From: Sandaracinaceae bacterium
GTDB taxonomy: Bacteria > Myxococcota_A > Polyangia > Polyangiales > Houyiibacteriaceae
DNA: 64,000 nucleotides
Direction of reading: 5' to 3'
Assembly: GCA_016706685.1 (NCBI GenBank)
Contig: JADJJE010000001.1
Location: forward strand, 558,001-622,000
Shown here: in pieces, positions 27,014 through 36,085 of the stretch
Layout of the letters: every line of letters starts with the position of its first letter
Numbering within the stretch: position 1 is the first letter of the stretch
Made by a program: the position numbers and the translations under genes
The notes under the pieces: generated by a model
The model's database searches: none
Told to the model about the DNA's origin: nothing
The model's input: only the letters and a program-made list of their open reading frames with translations

Positions 27014-30000
27014 TCAAGCGCCGCGTGTGCGTGACGACCTCCGGACATGCGCGAGGGCCAGCAAGAGGAGCCCCGGCCACCACGCCGCGCCGTCCGCTCG
27101 GCTCGAGGCGCTGCAGCCCCCGCCTCCGCCCGCTGGGGGAGGCTGGACACCGCTATCGCGGGTGCCTCCATCGGGCGTGGTGCCGCCCGCGTCCATCGTG
27201 CCCATGCCCGCGTCCATCGTGCCCATGCCCGCGTCCATCATGACCATGCCCGCGTCCATCGTGCCCACGCCTGTGTCGGTCGTGACCATCCCTGCGTCCG
27301 TCGTGACCATGCCCGCATCCGTGCCCATGCCCGCGTCCATCATGCCCGCGTCCATCATGCCCGCGTCCATCATGCCCACGCCCGCGTCGGGGTTGGGCGG
27401 CTCGTCCACAGACGTGACCGTGATGGTCACGGTGGCCGTGACGCTGCCGTTCAGCTCGTCGCGCACGCGGTAGATGAACGTGTCCATCCCGAAGAAGTCC
27501 GGCGCCGGCGTGTACGTGAAGGCGCCACCCGCCGCGAGCACGAGCATCCCGTTCATGGGGGGCGTGACCACCTCGGCGGTCAGCGCGTGTCCATCCACGT
27601 CCTGCGCGGCCGGGTCGTCCATCAGCACGTTGCCGTCGAGTGCCTCGTCCTCCTCCGTGGTGTAGGCGCGGCCCGCGCTCGTGGGCGCCGTGTTGGTGTA
27701 GCGCACCACGCACGAGCTGCTGTGCGGGATTCCCTGGTCGTCCGTGACCGTGATGGTGGGCACGTAGCGCAGCGGCAGCGTCTGCGGCGTGGCGTAGACA
27801 TGCGTGACCACGTCCCCCGTCGCCGTCGCGCCGTCGCCCAGCTCCCACGCGTACGACACCACGTCTCGCGCCGCGTCGAGGTGGAACGACGTGCTCGCGT
27901 CGAGCGTCACCTCCACGCCCGCCTGCGTGCGCACCGATGCGGTCGCCTGGCACTCCGCGCGTGGGCCGCGCTCCACCACAGCCTGCGAGAGGATCGTGAC
28001 CCCAATGGGGACGGCCGCGGGTCCTCTGAGGCGGAGGATCCCGCTGTCCATGTAGGCTCCCGCGAGCCAGCTGGGGAAGTGGTCCAGCAAGGCGCGGGCC
28101 ATGCCCTTGGGGCCGGCGCTCGCAGGGGATCCGCTGGGCACGTCGTTGCGGAACCAGTCCCACGGCGGCACCTCGTCCGCGGCGCGGTCGTCCACGAAGC
28201 GAATGGGGGTCGGGTTTCCGGAGGCGTCTGCGGCCAACCGGTACGCCATCGCGATGCTCCGCAGGCCCTCGGCGAAGATCCCATTGGAGTCCGGAGTCCC
28301 GCTGCCGTAGTTGTCGTTCAGGCGGTGGTACTCGGCGGTCCACAGGTAGACGCCCAGGAGATCCCGAGCGGGTCCCCCGCCCGTCACCAAGGGGTCGTAG
28401 CCGACTCGGTTGTGGAGGTGCATCAGCCCACCCGCTGCCGTGGACGCGACCCCTTCGGCAAAGGTCGTCTCGGGGAACGTGCCGGAATGGGCGCCGTCGT
28501 ACCAGGTGCGCGGGCCATAAGACGAAGGCGGCCGGGTCGCGTAAGAGCTCAAGGACTGCGAGTTCTCGCTTCGAACGAAGGTGTGGGCCGCTGGCGCGAT
28601 GCCCCACGCCCTGCGCGCCAGGTGCATCACGCTCGCCGCGCACCCACCCGACTCGGTGTCGAGGGTTCCCGCGTTCGCGAAGCCACTGTCGCCCCAACTC
28701 CCGCGGGGAGGAAAGTTCGTCGCGTTGTCGATCTGCGTGAGCGCGTAGTAGTCCACCATGTCCTCCACCAGCTGGCGATAGGTCAGCCCGCGTGCGCCCA
28801 CGGGGCCCAGCAGCGCGACACGCTCCGGGGCGGCGCTGGCGATGAGCGCGATGCCGCCGAGGCTGTTGATGCATGGGCGATACGAGTTGAGCGCGCGGAT
28901 CGCGTTGCCGTTGCCGTTGCCGTCCGGTGCGCCCGCGTTCTTGTTCGGAGCAGGGACCACCTGCAGCGAGACCTCGAGCCAGCGCAGCAATCGACTCACG
29001 TCGTGCACGTAGGGGTCCACGGAGCCATCTCCGTCGGGCAGGTGGTTGTTCACCGCGAGCGCCTGGACGGTCAGCGGGAGCACCTCCTGCATGTTGGGGT
29101 AGTGATTGCGGGGCATGACCACCCCAGCGGGCACGCCTTCGGCCGTGTAGCGGCCCAGACTCGCGTGGAACGACCACAGCGCACGGTCGATGGTCATCTC
29201 CATCTCGGCGTCGAGCGTGGGTTCGCGCAGCATGACGAGGAACACCGCTTGGAAGGGGACCCCGAAGCGATCCGTCACCGTCAGCACCGCCTCGAAGGTC
29301 TGTCCGGGCGTGCCCGTGTAGGTGTGGAGCGTGGCCAGCTCACGCGGGTCGGACGTGTCGAGTGGAACGGCGGGAGACCCGTCGCCCGGATCCCACTCCG
29401 CCGAGGTGATCACCGCCGGCGTGTCGCCGCGTCCGAGCGCCACGCCCTGCAGCAGGATGGGCACGCCCGCGACCGCCGTGTGCGGGCGCGTCGGGTCCCC
29501 GAGCCACGGTACCGCCAACGGCCGCGTGGGGAGCTCGCACACGTTGCCCACTCCGTTGCCATCCGTGTCCGTGTTCAGCGGATCAGCGTCGCCCGGGCAG
29601 AGGTCCTGGGCATTGGCGAGGCCGTCCGCGTCGATGTCGGGGTCCAGGCAGTCGTCCACGGTGTCCCCGTCGCGATCCCCCGGGGCCGAGTACCAGGTGG
29701 TTCCTGCGGCGGAGCTCGCTGGCGGTCCGTTGTCCGTGAGCGCGCGCCACGGGTCGTCGCAGTCTCCTCCGGAGTCGTCATGCAAACAGTGCGACTCGAC
29801 CCCGGACACCGCCCACGTCACCTCGGCTGCGATCACGCCCACGGACGCGCTCCCTCCGACCAGGCGGGCGGAGAGGTTGGTGCAGAGCGGCGCGCTGGTG
29901 ATGCTCTCGAGCGCCGCGCCCGTCGTCGAGGACTCGAAGACGAAGGAGCCTGGAACCACCATGATGGTCGCGATGGGCATGCCGTCCGCCAAGAGCTCCA

Positions 30001-30163
30001 CCTGCACCGGCTCGGTGGCATACACCCACGCGGTGAGCGTGACCATGACGGGCGCGTCCAGCGTGGGGTCGGCCGCGGCGCGCGTGGGGGCCAACATCGG
30101 CAACGTGGCGAGAACGGCGATCAGGCGCAGGGCACATGCCGCGCGCGTGGGGAGGTTCGACAT
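27014..30163 (-). CDS. Large secreted protein with TSP3, PKD and cadherin-like domains and a surface-sorting tail
   Basis: 1049 residues. A signal peptide (to about residue 32, TRAAADP) is followed by a short beta-domain, thrombospondin type 3-like calcium repeats (GDRDGDTVDDCLDPDIDADG, about 160-215), a PKD-like domain (about 240-320), a long helical region of about 400 residues with Trp/Tyr-rich motifs, a second PKD domain (AWELGDGATATGD), and a cadherin-like/Ig module (about 830-920). Then comes a run of DAGM/MDAG repeats, a GGGGGCS motif, a hydrophobic helix and a basic end, matching the MYXO-CTERM style. AGGA lies upstream of the ATG at 30163. The central domain is unassigned; a role in surface binding or matrix is plausible. 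Confidence 0.75.
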   Translation of the reverse strand: MSNLPTRAACALRLIAVLATLPMLAPTRAAADPTLDAPVMVTLTAWVYATEPVQVELLADGMPIATIMVVPGSFVFESSTTGAALESITSAPLCTNLSARLVGGSASVGVIAAEVTWAVSGVESHCLHDDSGGDCDDPWRALTDNGPPASSAAGTTWYSAPGDRDGDTVDDCLDPDIDADGLANAQDLCPGDADPLNTDTDGNGVGNVCELPTRPLAVPWLGDPTRPHTAVAGVPILLQGVALGRGDTPAVITSAEWDPGDGSPAVPLDTSDPRELATLHTYTGTPGQTFEAVLTVTDRFGVPFQAVFLVMLREPTLDAEMEMTIDRALWSFHASLGRYTAEGVPAGVVMPRNHYPNMQEVLPLTVQALAVNNHLPDGDGSVDPYVHDVSRLLRWLEVSLQVVPAPNKNAGAPDGNGNGNAIRALNSYRPCINSLGGIALIASAAPERVALLGPVGARGLTYRQLVEDMVDYYALTQIDNATNFPPRGSWGDSGFANAGTLDTESGGCAASVMHLARRAWGIAPAAHTFVRSENSQSLSSYATRPPSSYGPRTWYDGAHSGTFPETTFAEGVASTAAGGLMHLHNRVGYDPLVTGGGPARDLLGVYLWTAEYHRLNDNYGSGTPDSNGIFAEGLRSIAMAYRLAADASGNPTPIRFVDDRAADEVPPWDWFRNDVPSGSPASAGPKGMARALLDHFPSWLAGAYMDSGILRLRGPAAVPIGVTILSQAVVERGPRAECQATASVRTQAGVEVTLDASTSFHLDAARDVVSYAWELGDGATATGDVVTHVYATPQTLPLRYVPTITVTDDQGIPHSSSCVVRYTNTAPTSAGRAYTTEEDEALDGNVLMDDPAAQDVDGHALTAEVVTPPMNGMLVLAAGGAFTYTPAPDFFGMDTFIYRVRDELNGSVTATVTITVTSVDEPPNPDAGVGMMDAGMMDAGMMDAGMGTDAGMVTTDAGMVTTDTGVGTMDAGMVMMDAGMGTMDAGMGTMDAGGTTPDGGTRDSGVQPPPAGGGGGCSASSRADGAAWWPGLLLLALAHVRRSSRTRGA
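27180..27395 (-). repeat. Tandem coding repeats (Met-Asp-Ala-Gly units)
   Basis: About a dozen 9-18 base units repeat in frame and encode runs such as MMDAGMMDAGMMDAG and GTMDAGMGTMDAG just before the C-terminal sorting signal. They read as a flexible acidic stalk that holds the upstream domains off the membrane. Copy number is likely to vary between strains. Confidence 0.8.
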
Positions 30164-30289
30164 CGGGGTGTCCTGGGGGGGGATGCTGCGTAGCAGCGTC
30201 TCACCGCCCGCCACAACCGGACAAGCGGAAGAGTGCGGCGTCAGCGAAACCCATGACGTGTGCGATTCGAGGTCGGCTACCGTGTGCGC

Positions 30290-31873
30290 ATGGGAAACGT
30301 CTTCCGTGCCTTGGTCGGGACCTTGATCGTCGGCTTGCTGTGGGGTGCGCGCAGCGCGCATGCCGAGGAATACGTCGTCGGCAGCGGCAGCTACCCCACG
30401 CTCGCCAGCGTGCCCTGGAGCTCGCTCACGGCGGGCGACATCGTGACCATCCCGCATCGCGCCGAGCCGTACCGCGAGACGTTCGCGGTCACCACGTCGG
30501 GCACCGCGCAGTCGCCCATCCTCATCCGCGGCACGCGCGGCGCTGGCAACGCGCGGCCCGTCATCGACGGTGAGAACGCGGTGCAGGGCGCGGGCACGCA
30601 CGTGCGCTCGCTGCTCAGCCTGCGCAACGGCGCGCAGCACGTCGTCGTGGAGGGGCTCGAGTTCCGCAACGCGCACATCGACTTCGCGCACGACGGCCTC
30701 TTCCCCGGACACAACGCGTCGGGCATCTACGTGGAGGACGCATCGCACGTGGTCATCCGCGACTGCGAGCTGCACGGCAACGGCAACGGCCTGTTCTCGG
30801 CGCCGGGCACGGTGGACCTCCGCGTGGAGCGCAACTACCTGTGGGGCAACGGCAACGTGGGGCGCGCGCTCGAGCACAACAGCTACACCGAGACGGACGG
30901 CATCGTGTTCGAGGGCAACCGCTACGGGCCCCTGTGCAGCGGCTGCTTGGGCAACAACCTGAAGGACCGCTCGGCCGGCACGGTCATTCGCTACAACTTC
31001 ATCGAGGGCGGCAACCGCGCGCTCGACCTGGTGCACGCGCAGACCGACGACGAAGACTTCACCATGCGCGTGGCCAGCACGCCCACCTACGTCTACGGCA
31101 ACGTGTTCATCAAGATCGACGACACCACCCAGTCGCAGGTGGTGCACTTCGGCGGCGACGACGACACCTTCCCCGAGACCTACCGCCGCACGCTGCGCTT
31201 CTACAACAACACCGTGTACTCCACCCGCGCGGTGCGCACGACGTTCTTCCACGCGGACGCGCCCGCGCCCGACCTCGACATCCGCAACAGCATCTTCGTG
31301 ACGCCCAGCTCCACGCAGATCTACCTGCTGGACAGCAGCACCAGCACGGGCGCCACCGTGGCCATCGTGAACAGCTACCTGCCGCCCACCTGGGACGTGA
31401 GCGTGGAAGCCGCGCTCGACGCCGTGGTGACCACCACCAGCGTCACCACCGGCACCACGCCCGGCTTCGTGGACGGGGCCGCGTTCGACTTCCACCTGGT
31501 GCCCAACGCCACCGTGCGCAACGGCGGCGCGGCGCTGGCGGGTGGCGTCCCGGCGCTGCTGCTCGAGTACGTGGCGCACCTGGCCACCGCTCCGCGCAAC
31601 GCAGACGGCCCGCTCGACCTCGGCGCGTTCGAGGTCTGCGACGGCGACTGCGAGCCCGTGGTGGCCCCCGACGGTGGCGTCACGCCCATCGGTGACGGCG
31701 GGGTCATCCCCATGCCGGACGGCAGCACCGGCGCGGACGGCGGAACGGAGCCCGGCGACGGGGGTGGCTGCGGCTGCAGCGTTCAGAAGCGCTCATCATC
31801 GCCCTGGCTCGCGTTGGGCCTGGGTCTCGTGGGCGTGCTCGCGTGGCGCCTCAGAAGGCGTCGCCCAGCGTGA
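30290..31873 (+). CDS. Secreted right-handed parallel beta-helix protein with MYXO-CTERM tail
   Basis: 527 residues. The signal peptide ends SAHAEEYVVG. Residues 40-320 show the ladder of a right-handed beta-helix, including SLRNGAQHVVVEGLEFRNAH, VVIRDCELHGNGNGLFS and VRYNFIEGGNRALDL-type rungs. This is the fold of polysaccharide lyases and adhesins. No catalytic set can be assigned. A Gly/Asp-rich linker precedes GGGCGCSVQK, one hydrophobic helix and RLRRRRP, a convincing MYXO-CTERM tag. The start ATG at 30290 begins the signal sequence. Its last 23 bases overlap the convergent tamA-like gene. Confidence 0.8.
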   Translation: MGNVFRALVGTLIVGLLWGARSAHAEEYVVGSGSYPTLASVPWSSLTAGDIVTIPHRAEPYRETFAVTTSGTAQSPILIRGTRGAGNARPVIDGENAVQGAGTHVRSLLSLRNGAQHVVVEGLEFRNAHIDFAHDGLFPGHNASGIYVEDASHVVIRDCELHGNGNGLFSAPGTVDLRVERNYLWGNGNVGRALEHNSYTETDGIVFEGNRYGPLCSGCLGNNLKDRSAGTVIRYNFIEGGNRALDLVHAQTDDEDFTMRVASTPTYVYGNVFIKIDDTTQSQVVHFGGDDDTFPETYRRTLRFYNNTVYSTRAVRTTFFHADAPAPDLDIRNSIFVTPSSTQIYLLDSSTSTGATVAIVNSYLPPTWDVSVEAALDAVVTTTSVTTGTTPGFVDGAAFDFHLVPNATVRNGGAALAGGVPALLLEYVAHLATAPRNADGPLDLGAFEVCDGDCEPVVAPDGGVTPIGDGGVIPMPDGSTGADGGTEPGDGGGCGCSVQKRSSSPWLALGLGLVGVLAWRLRRRRPA

Positions 31874-34004
31874 TGTGAATCGCCCCGCCCGGGCCGCCGA
31901 AGAGCCGTCCGCGATGGGAAGACCCCGCGCAGTCCACCACCACCAGCGTGTCGGGCTCGGTGCAGTACCCGAGCTCACGCTGGTCGCCCCCGCCGAGAAC
32001 TTGCGCGCCCGGCACTCGGAAGCCGACGTCCACGCGGATGGGGCCCACGATGGTGTAGTAGCGAACGCCGCCGCCCACGCTCAGCTGCAGGTAGTTGAAC
32101 CGGAAGCGCTCCTCGCGGCTCGCGTCCCCCATGTCGGCGAAAGTGGCCAGCCAGAGGTTCTGGCTGATGGGCACGCGCAGCTCGAGGTTGGCCTCCCACA
32201 GGCGCGTGCCGCCCGCTTCGCCGTCGCCCAAGCGCTGCGCGAGGAAGCCACGGTTGCTCACGGGCCCGCCGCCACGAAAGCGATGGATGTCCGGCCCCAT
32301 GCGCAGCGGGTTGTCGGCGCTGATGGCGTCTCCGAAGTTCTCGCGGCCGAAGATCGCCCCTATGCGAAAGCGGCCCGCGAGCACGATGCCCGCCGGCAGC
32401 GGGGCATACGCGCGGATCTCGGGGAGGATGCGGAGGTAGCTCCAGTTGCTCGGTAGGCCGAAGCCCGCCTCTTGCAGGCGCAGGCTCAGATACAGCCCCT
32501 GCCGAGTGCGCACGGGCTGGTCGCGCAGGTCGAGCTCCAGCGTCTGCTGCCAGTACGTGACCAGCCAATCTTGCTGAGCGTCTGATGCGGACATGGGGCT
32601 TCCCGGCACCATGTACGAGGCGATGTGGATGCCCGCGGAGATGCGGATGCGCCGCTCCCAGAACGCGCGCTCGAGGTCGACGCCAGCACGAATGGCGTGC
32701 CGGAAGAACGCTGCGTAGGGATCGGGCCCCACGTCGTACAGGCCCGTGATCTTGAGCGACGTGCGCGCCTCGATGAAGGCGGGCTGCTCGAACTCGAGCG
32801 TCAGCACGTTGCCGAGGTTCTGGTTCGCGGCGAAGCTCGAAAAGCGGGGAAACTGCTCGTTCGAGATCAGGCGCACACGGTCCTCGAGGGAGAGGCGTCG
32901 CATGCCGCCGAACAGGTTTCGGTTCTCCCAACCCGCGAGCACGTGCAAGTCCCACTGGTTCACGAGCTGCGCGTCCCCATCGGTGGTGCTCAGCGCCTGG
33001 CCCGTCTGAACGCCGCCGCCCAGCATGAAGCGGTTGCGTTGAGCGGGCGTGACGCGGATGACGATGGGCACCACGTTGACGCCGGCCACGACATCCGCCT
33101 CCACCTCCACGGTGGAGAAGGCACCCAGCGCGAAGACCGCCTGCTGCGCGTCGAGGATGTCGCTCGCGTCGTACAGCGTGCCGGTGCGGAGCTTACTGGC
33201 GCGCCGGATGGGGCCCACCGGCAAGTCCACTTCGCCCTCGACGGTCACCTCCCCCACGCGGCAGACGGGGCCCGCCGTGACGCGGTAGTCCACCTCGGCG
33301 GTGAGGGCCGCCCGCAGGATGCGCACGCTGCCCTCGACCACCGCATGGCAGTGGCCGCGATCCGCCAGCACGCCGAGCAGCTGGGTCTTGCCCAGCTCGT
33401 ACGCGTACTCGTCGAAGCGCTCCTCGGGATCGAGGTCGACGGCGTCCTCGAGCTCTTCGGCGAGGTCGGGGTCGATGACCTGCCCCTCTCCGTGGAGCAC
33501 ACGCACCGTGGTGACACGAATGGGATCGCCCTCGTCGATCACGATGGTGATGCGCACGCGGCAGCCCTCGTCGCCGTCGTCACGCTCGCAGGCGGTGTCC
33601 TCCTCGACTAGGTCGCTGTCCCGCGCCGCGGCGGGAGTGATGCGCGTCTCGACCACGCGCGCGTTCGGATAGCCGCGCGCGCGGTACCAGCGGATGACGC
33701 GGTCGAGGTCCTGGTCGAACAGCGACTGATCGAACAGCGGCCACTCGGTCCAGGGCCACGTCCAGAGGCGCAGCTCCGCGTAGCGCGCGTCGAAGGGCGG
33801 CTCCCCACACGAGGGGCTGCCGGGCAGGCCGAGCGTGATGCCCACGCGCGTTCGCTCGTGGCTGGCAAGGCATGTCGCGAGAGCGCGCGCATCGATGTGC
33901 TCGGCGCCCTCGAAGCGCAGGCGGGTGATGCCATAGCGATCCTCGGGGATGGTCTTGCACCCACCCACCAGGAGACAGAACGCGACGAAGGCGAGCCGCT
34001 TCAT
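31851..34004 (-). CDS. tamA: Omp85-family outer membrane assembly protein, TamA-like
   Basis: 717 residues. POTRA-like repeats in the N-terminal half are followed by a C-terminal beta-barrel of Omp85 type. Features include the RFMLGGGVQTGQ entry strand, GPDIHRFRGGGPVSNRGFLAQ (the variant of the barrel-internal RGF motif) and a late IGPIRVDVGFRVPG strand. It would work with TamB in inserting or exporting outer-membrane components. The N-terminus reads MKRLAFVAFCLLVGGCKTI, so a lipoprotein signal is predicted, which is unusual for this family. The ATG at 34004 overlaps the tamB stop (ATGA). The 3' end overlaps the beta-helix gene. Confidence 0.85.
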   Translation of the reverse strand: MKRLAFVAFCLLVGGCKTIPEDRYGITRLRFEGAEHIDARALATCLASHERTRVGITLGLPGSPSCGEPPFDARYAELRLWTWPWTEWPLFDQSLFDQDLDRVIRWYRARGYPNARVVETRITPAAARDSDLVEEDTACERDDGDEGCRVRITIVIDEGDPIRVTTVRVLHGEGQVIDPDLAEELEDAVDLDPEERFDEYAYELGKTQLLGVLADRGHCHAVVEGSVRILRAALTAEVDYRVTAGPVCRVGEVTVEGEVDLPVGPIRRASKLRTGTLYDASDILDAQQAVFALGAFSTVEVEADVVAGVNVVPIVIRVTPAQRNRFMLGGGVQTGQALSTTDGDAQLVNQWDLHVLAGWENRNLFGGMRRLSLEDRVRLISNEQFPRFSSFAANQNLGNVLTLEFEQPAFIEARTSLKITGLYDVGPDPYAAFFRHAIRAGVDLERAFWERRIRISAGIHIASYMVPGSPMSASDAQQDWLVTYWQQTLELDLRDQPVRTRQGLYLSLRLQEAGFGLPSNWSYLRILPEIRAYAPLPAGIVLAGRFRIGAIFGRENFGDAISADNPLRMGPDIHRFRGGGPVSNRGFLAQRLGDGEAGGTRLWEANLELRVPISQNLWLATFADMGDASREERFRFNYLQLSVGGGVRYYTIVGPIRVDVGFRVPGAQVLGGGDQRELGYCTEPDTLVVVDCAGSSHRGRLFGGPGGAIHITLGDAF

Positions 34005-36085
34005 CGCTGCCACAGCACGTCCAGGGACCAACCGCTGCGCGGGGCGAAGCGACCACGCGTGACCAGGCTGCGAGGATGACGGAGCTCGATCAGGAAGCCG
34101 CCGGAGGCCTGGGAGTTGGTCTCTTGCACCGCAGCCCGGTTCTCGTTGGTCCCGGCGCTGCTCACGAAGCCCTCGATGTAGAGGCCCAACACGATGTTCC
34201 GCAGGAACTTGGGGATGAGGCGGTTGGCCTCGAACCCCACGCGGGCGCTGACGCTGTCGAAGCCACCGCCCGTACTCACGCCGATGCGCGGGACGGCATC
34301 TCCCAGGCCGTGTCGCGCGGCCGCCGTGAGCAGCCCCACCGTGAGGCTCGCGAGCGCGCTCTGAGCCTGTTCGGTGGCTTGCTGACCCTCCCCGCCCGAC
34401 GAGAAGTCACCGACCTCACTGCACTGCGACGTGGTGATGCACTGCACCGCGAGGCCCGCGGTGATCTCGTTGCCGCTCCGGTCGAAGAACGTGAGCTGGA
34501 GCTCCATGAGGTTGCCCTTGATGCGCACGCGCACCTCGTTGTCGAGACCGGCGTTGGACACCGCCGAGAGATCGAGCACGGGCGAGATGGTGGTCCCTCC
34601 GGGGAAGCTCACAGTGCCCTCTTCGATGTCGAACGAGCTACCGAGCAGCTCGAGGTAGCCGCGCTGCGTGCGCACCACACCGCTCAGGCGGACGCCCTCC
34701 TCGACGACACCGAGGTCGAGCGACGCCGTCAGCTGGATGGCGAAGTCCGAGCGCTGCACCCAGAACGGGCGCTCGAGATCGATGTGGAAGTACGTGGGGA
34801 CGAAGGGGGACTCGTCGTCCACCTCGCTGGTCGCCACTGCCTCCTCCGGCTCGATGACCTCCGGTGGCTCCCAGCCCGCTGGGTACGAGTCCAGGTACAC
34901 GATGTCGTTGTTCTGCGCGAGGTCTTGCACCGCGGTGCGCAGCTCGTCCGGCATGGTCACGACCAAGCGCTGGAACACCAGCTCGCCGCGCAGCGCATCG
35001 CTCCGCCGCTCGAGGTCCAGCTCCGCGTGCGACGTCACCGTGGCGATGATCAAGCCCGCCTGCCGCACCGGGAAATCCCATGCTTCGAGGGTGGCTTCGA
35101 GGCTGGTGGGCTGACGACCGCTGAAGTGCCCCTCCCCTGTGACGGATATCCGTCCTCGCACATCGCGCGCCCGCAGCTCGTGAACGACGATGCTGCTGGG
35201 GGTGAGGGACACGTGGGCTTCGAGGTCCGACAGGCGCTGTCCGAGCCCAGGCATCATGAGCGTCGCCGCGTGGAGACGGATCTCGCCGCTCGGCACCGGC
35301 TCATCGAGCGTCCCGCTGATCTCGAGGTGGCCGTCGATGGTCCCCGCGCGGCGTCGGACGAACGGCGTGATCCCCGCGATGGGTTCGAGAGACAGGTCCG
35401 TGAAGCGCGCTCGCATGGTCATGGCACCATCGGGGATGGCGGGCGCGAGGCCATCCACGCCCCAGGTGAACGGGAACTGTACCTGGACGTCGCCGCGACC
35501 ACCGTCGCTCGCACGCACGACCACCTCGGACGTCGCGCCCGCGTTCGTCACCGAGGCATCCAGCGCCATCGCCACCGCCGCATCGCGACCGAACACCAAC
35601 GCCGGTGCCACGAGGTGGATCCCCAGCTCGGCCGTCGGACTCCCGAGGCGCTCGCCGGTCAGCGTCCCGTCGACGGTGCCGCGCACGTGCTCGCACACGA
35701 TGGGGAGGCTGCCGAGGTCGAGGGCCACGATGCGCCCCGCGAGGGCAGCGCTGACGGTCGGGGCCTGCTCCCCACTCAACCAGCTCTCGATGGGGGTCGC
35801 TGCGCTGAGCTCGATACGGAGCGGCTGCTGGCCACCCGTGTTCACGATCAGCTCGGTGGCGGTGTGCTCGTTGCGAAGCGTACCCGTGAGCGCCACGTCG
35901 AGCGCGTCGCCGCCACACGCTGTGACGGCCGTCCCACTGCCGAGGACCGCCTCGGTGTCCGCAGCAGGCGGTGACTCTGGCTCGGAGCCGGGCGTGGCGC
36001 TCCTCGCCGGGGCGAGCAGGTGCGCCTCCCACTCGCCCTCGATGGGACGCCCCGGCACGTGACGAACGGTCGCGGTGGCGTTCAC
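34001..36085 (-). CDS. tamB: TamB C-terminal part (DUF490 domain)
   Basis: 694 residues. The last 200 are the conserved TamB C-terminal domain (DUF490): SGVVRTQRGYLELLGSSFDIEEGTVSFPGG, VRIKGNLMELQLTFFDRSG and, at the end, FLIELRHPRSLVTRGRFAPRSG. The preceding 450 residues are the repetitive beta-strands of the periplasmic beta-taco. A GTG at 36085 overlaps the stop of the middle segment (GTGA), so initiation here is possible. Yet the frame also continues upstream in the same phase as the N-terminal segment, which points to a one-base loss near 36085-36120. It is followed immediately by tamA. See the middle and N-terminal entries. Confidence 0.8.
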   Translation of the reverse strand: MNATATVRHVPGRPIEGEWEAHLLAPARSATPGSEPESPPAADTEAVLGSGTAVTACGGDALDVALTGTLRNEHTATELIVNTGGQQPLRIELSAATPIESWLSGEQAPTVSAALAGRIVALDLGSLPIVCEHVRGTVDGTLTGERLGSPTAELGIHLVAPALVFGRDAAVAMALDASVTNAGATSEVVVRASDGGRGDVQVQFPFTWGVDGLAPAIPDGAMTMRARFTDLSLEPIAGITPFVRRRAGTIDGHLEISGTLDEPVPSGEIRLHAATLMMPGLGQRLSDLEAHVSLTPSSIVVHELRARDVRGRISVTGEGHFSGRQPTSLEATLEAWDFPVRQAGLIIATVTSHAELDLERRSDALRGELVFQRLVVTMPDELRTAVQDLAQNNDIVYLDSYPAGWEPPEVIEPEEAVATSEVDDESPFVPTYFHIDLERPFWVQRSDFAIQLTASLDLGVVEEGVRLSGVVRTQRGYLELLGSSFDIEEGTVSFPGGTTISPVLDLSAVSNAGLDNEVRVRIKGNLMELQLTFFDRSGNEITAGLAVQCITTSQCSEVGDFSSGGEGQQATEQAQSALASLTVGLLTAAARHGLGDAVPRIGVSTGGGFDSVSARVGFEANRLIPKFLRNIVLGLYIEGFVSSAGTNENRAAVQETNSQASGGFLIELRHPRSLVTRGRFAPRSGWSLDVLWQR

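Noticed and set aside
27180..27395. CRISPR-like array
   Set aside because: Repeats are 9-18 bases, in frame and without spacers, and they code for an acidic stalk.
27047..30193. Uninterrupted open frame of 1048 codons on the + strand opposite the large secreted gene
   Set aside because: It is Arg/His/Gly-rich without any domain, has no plausible start signal and is antisense to a frame with clear signal peptide and domains. High GC produces such shadows.
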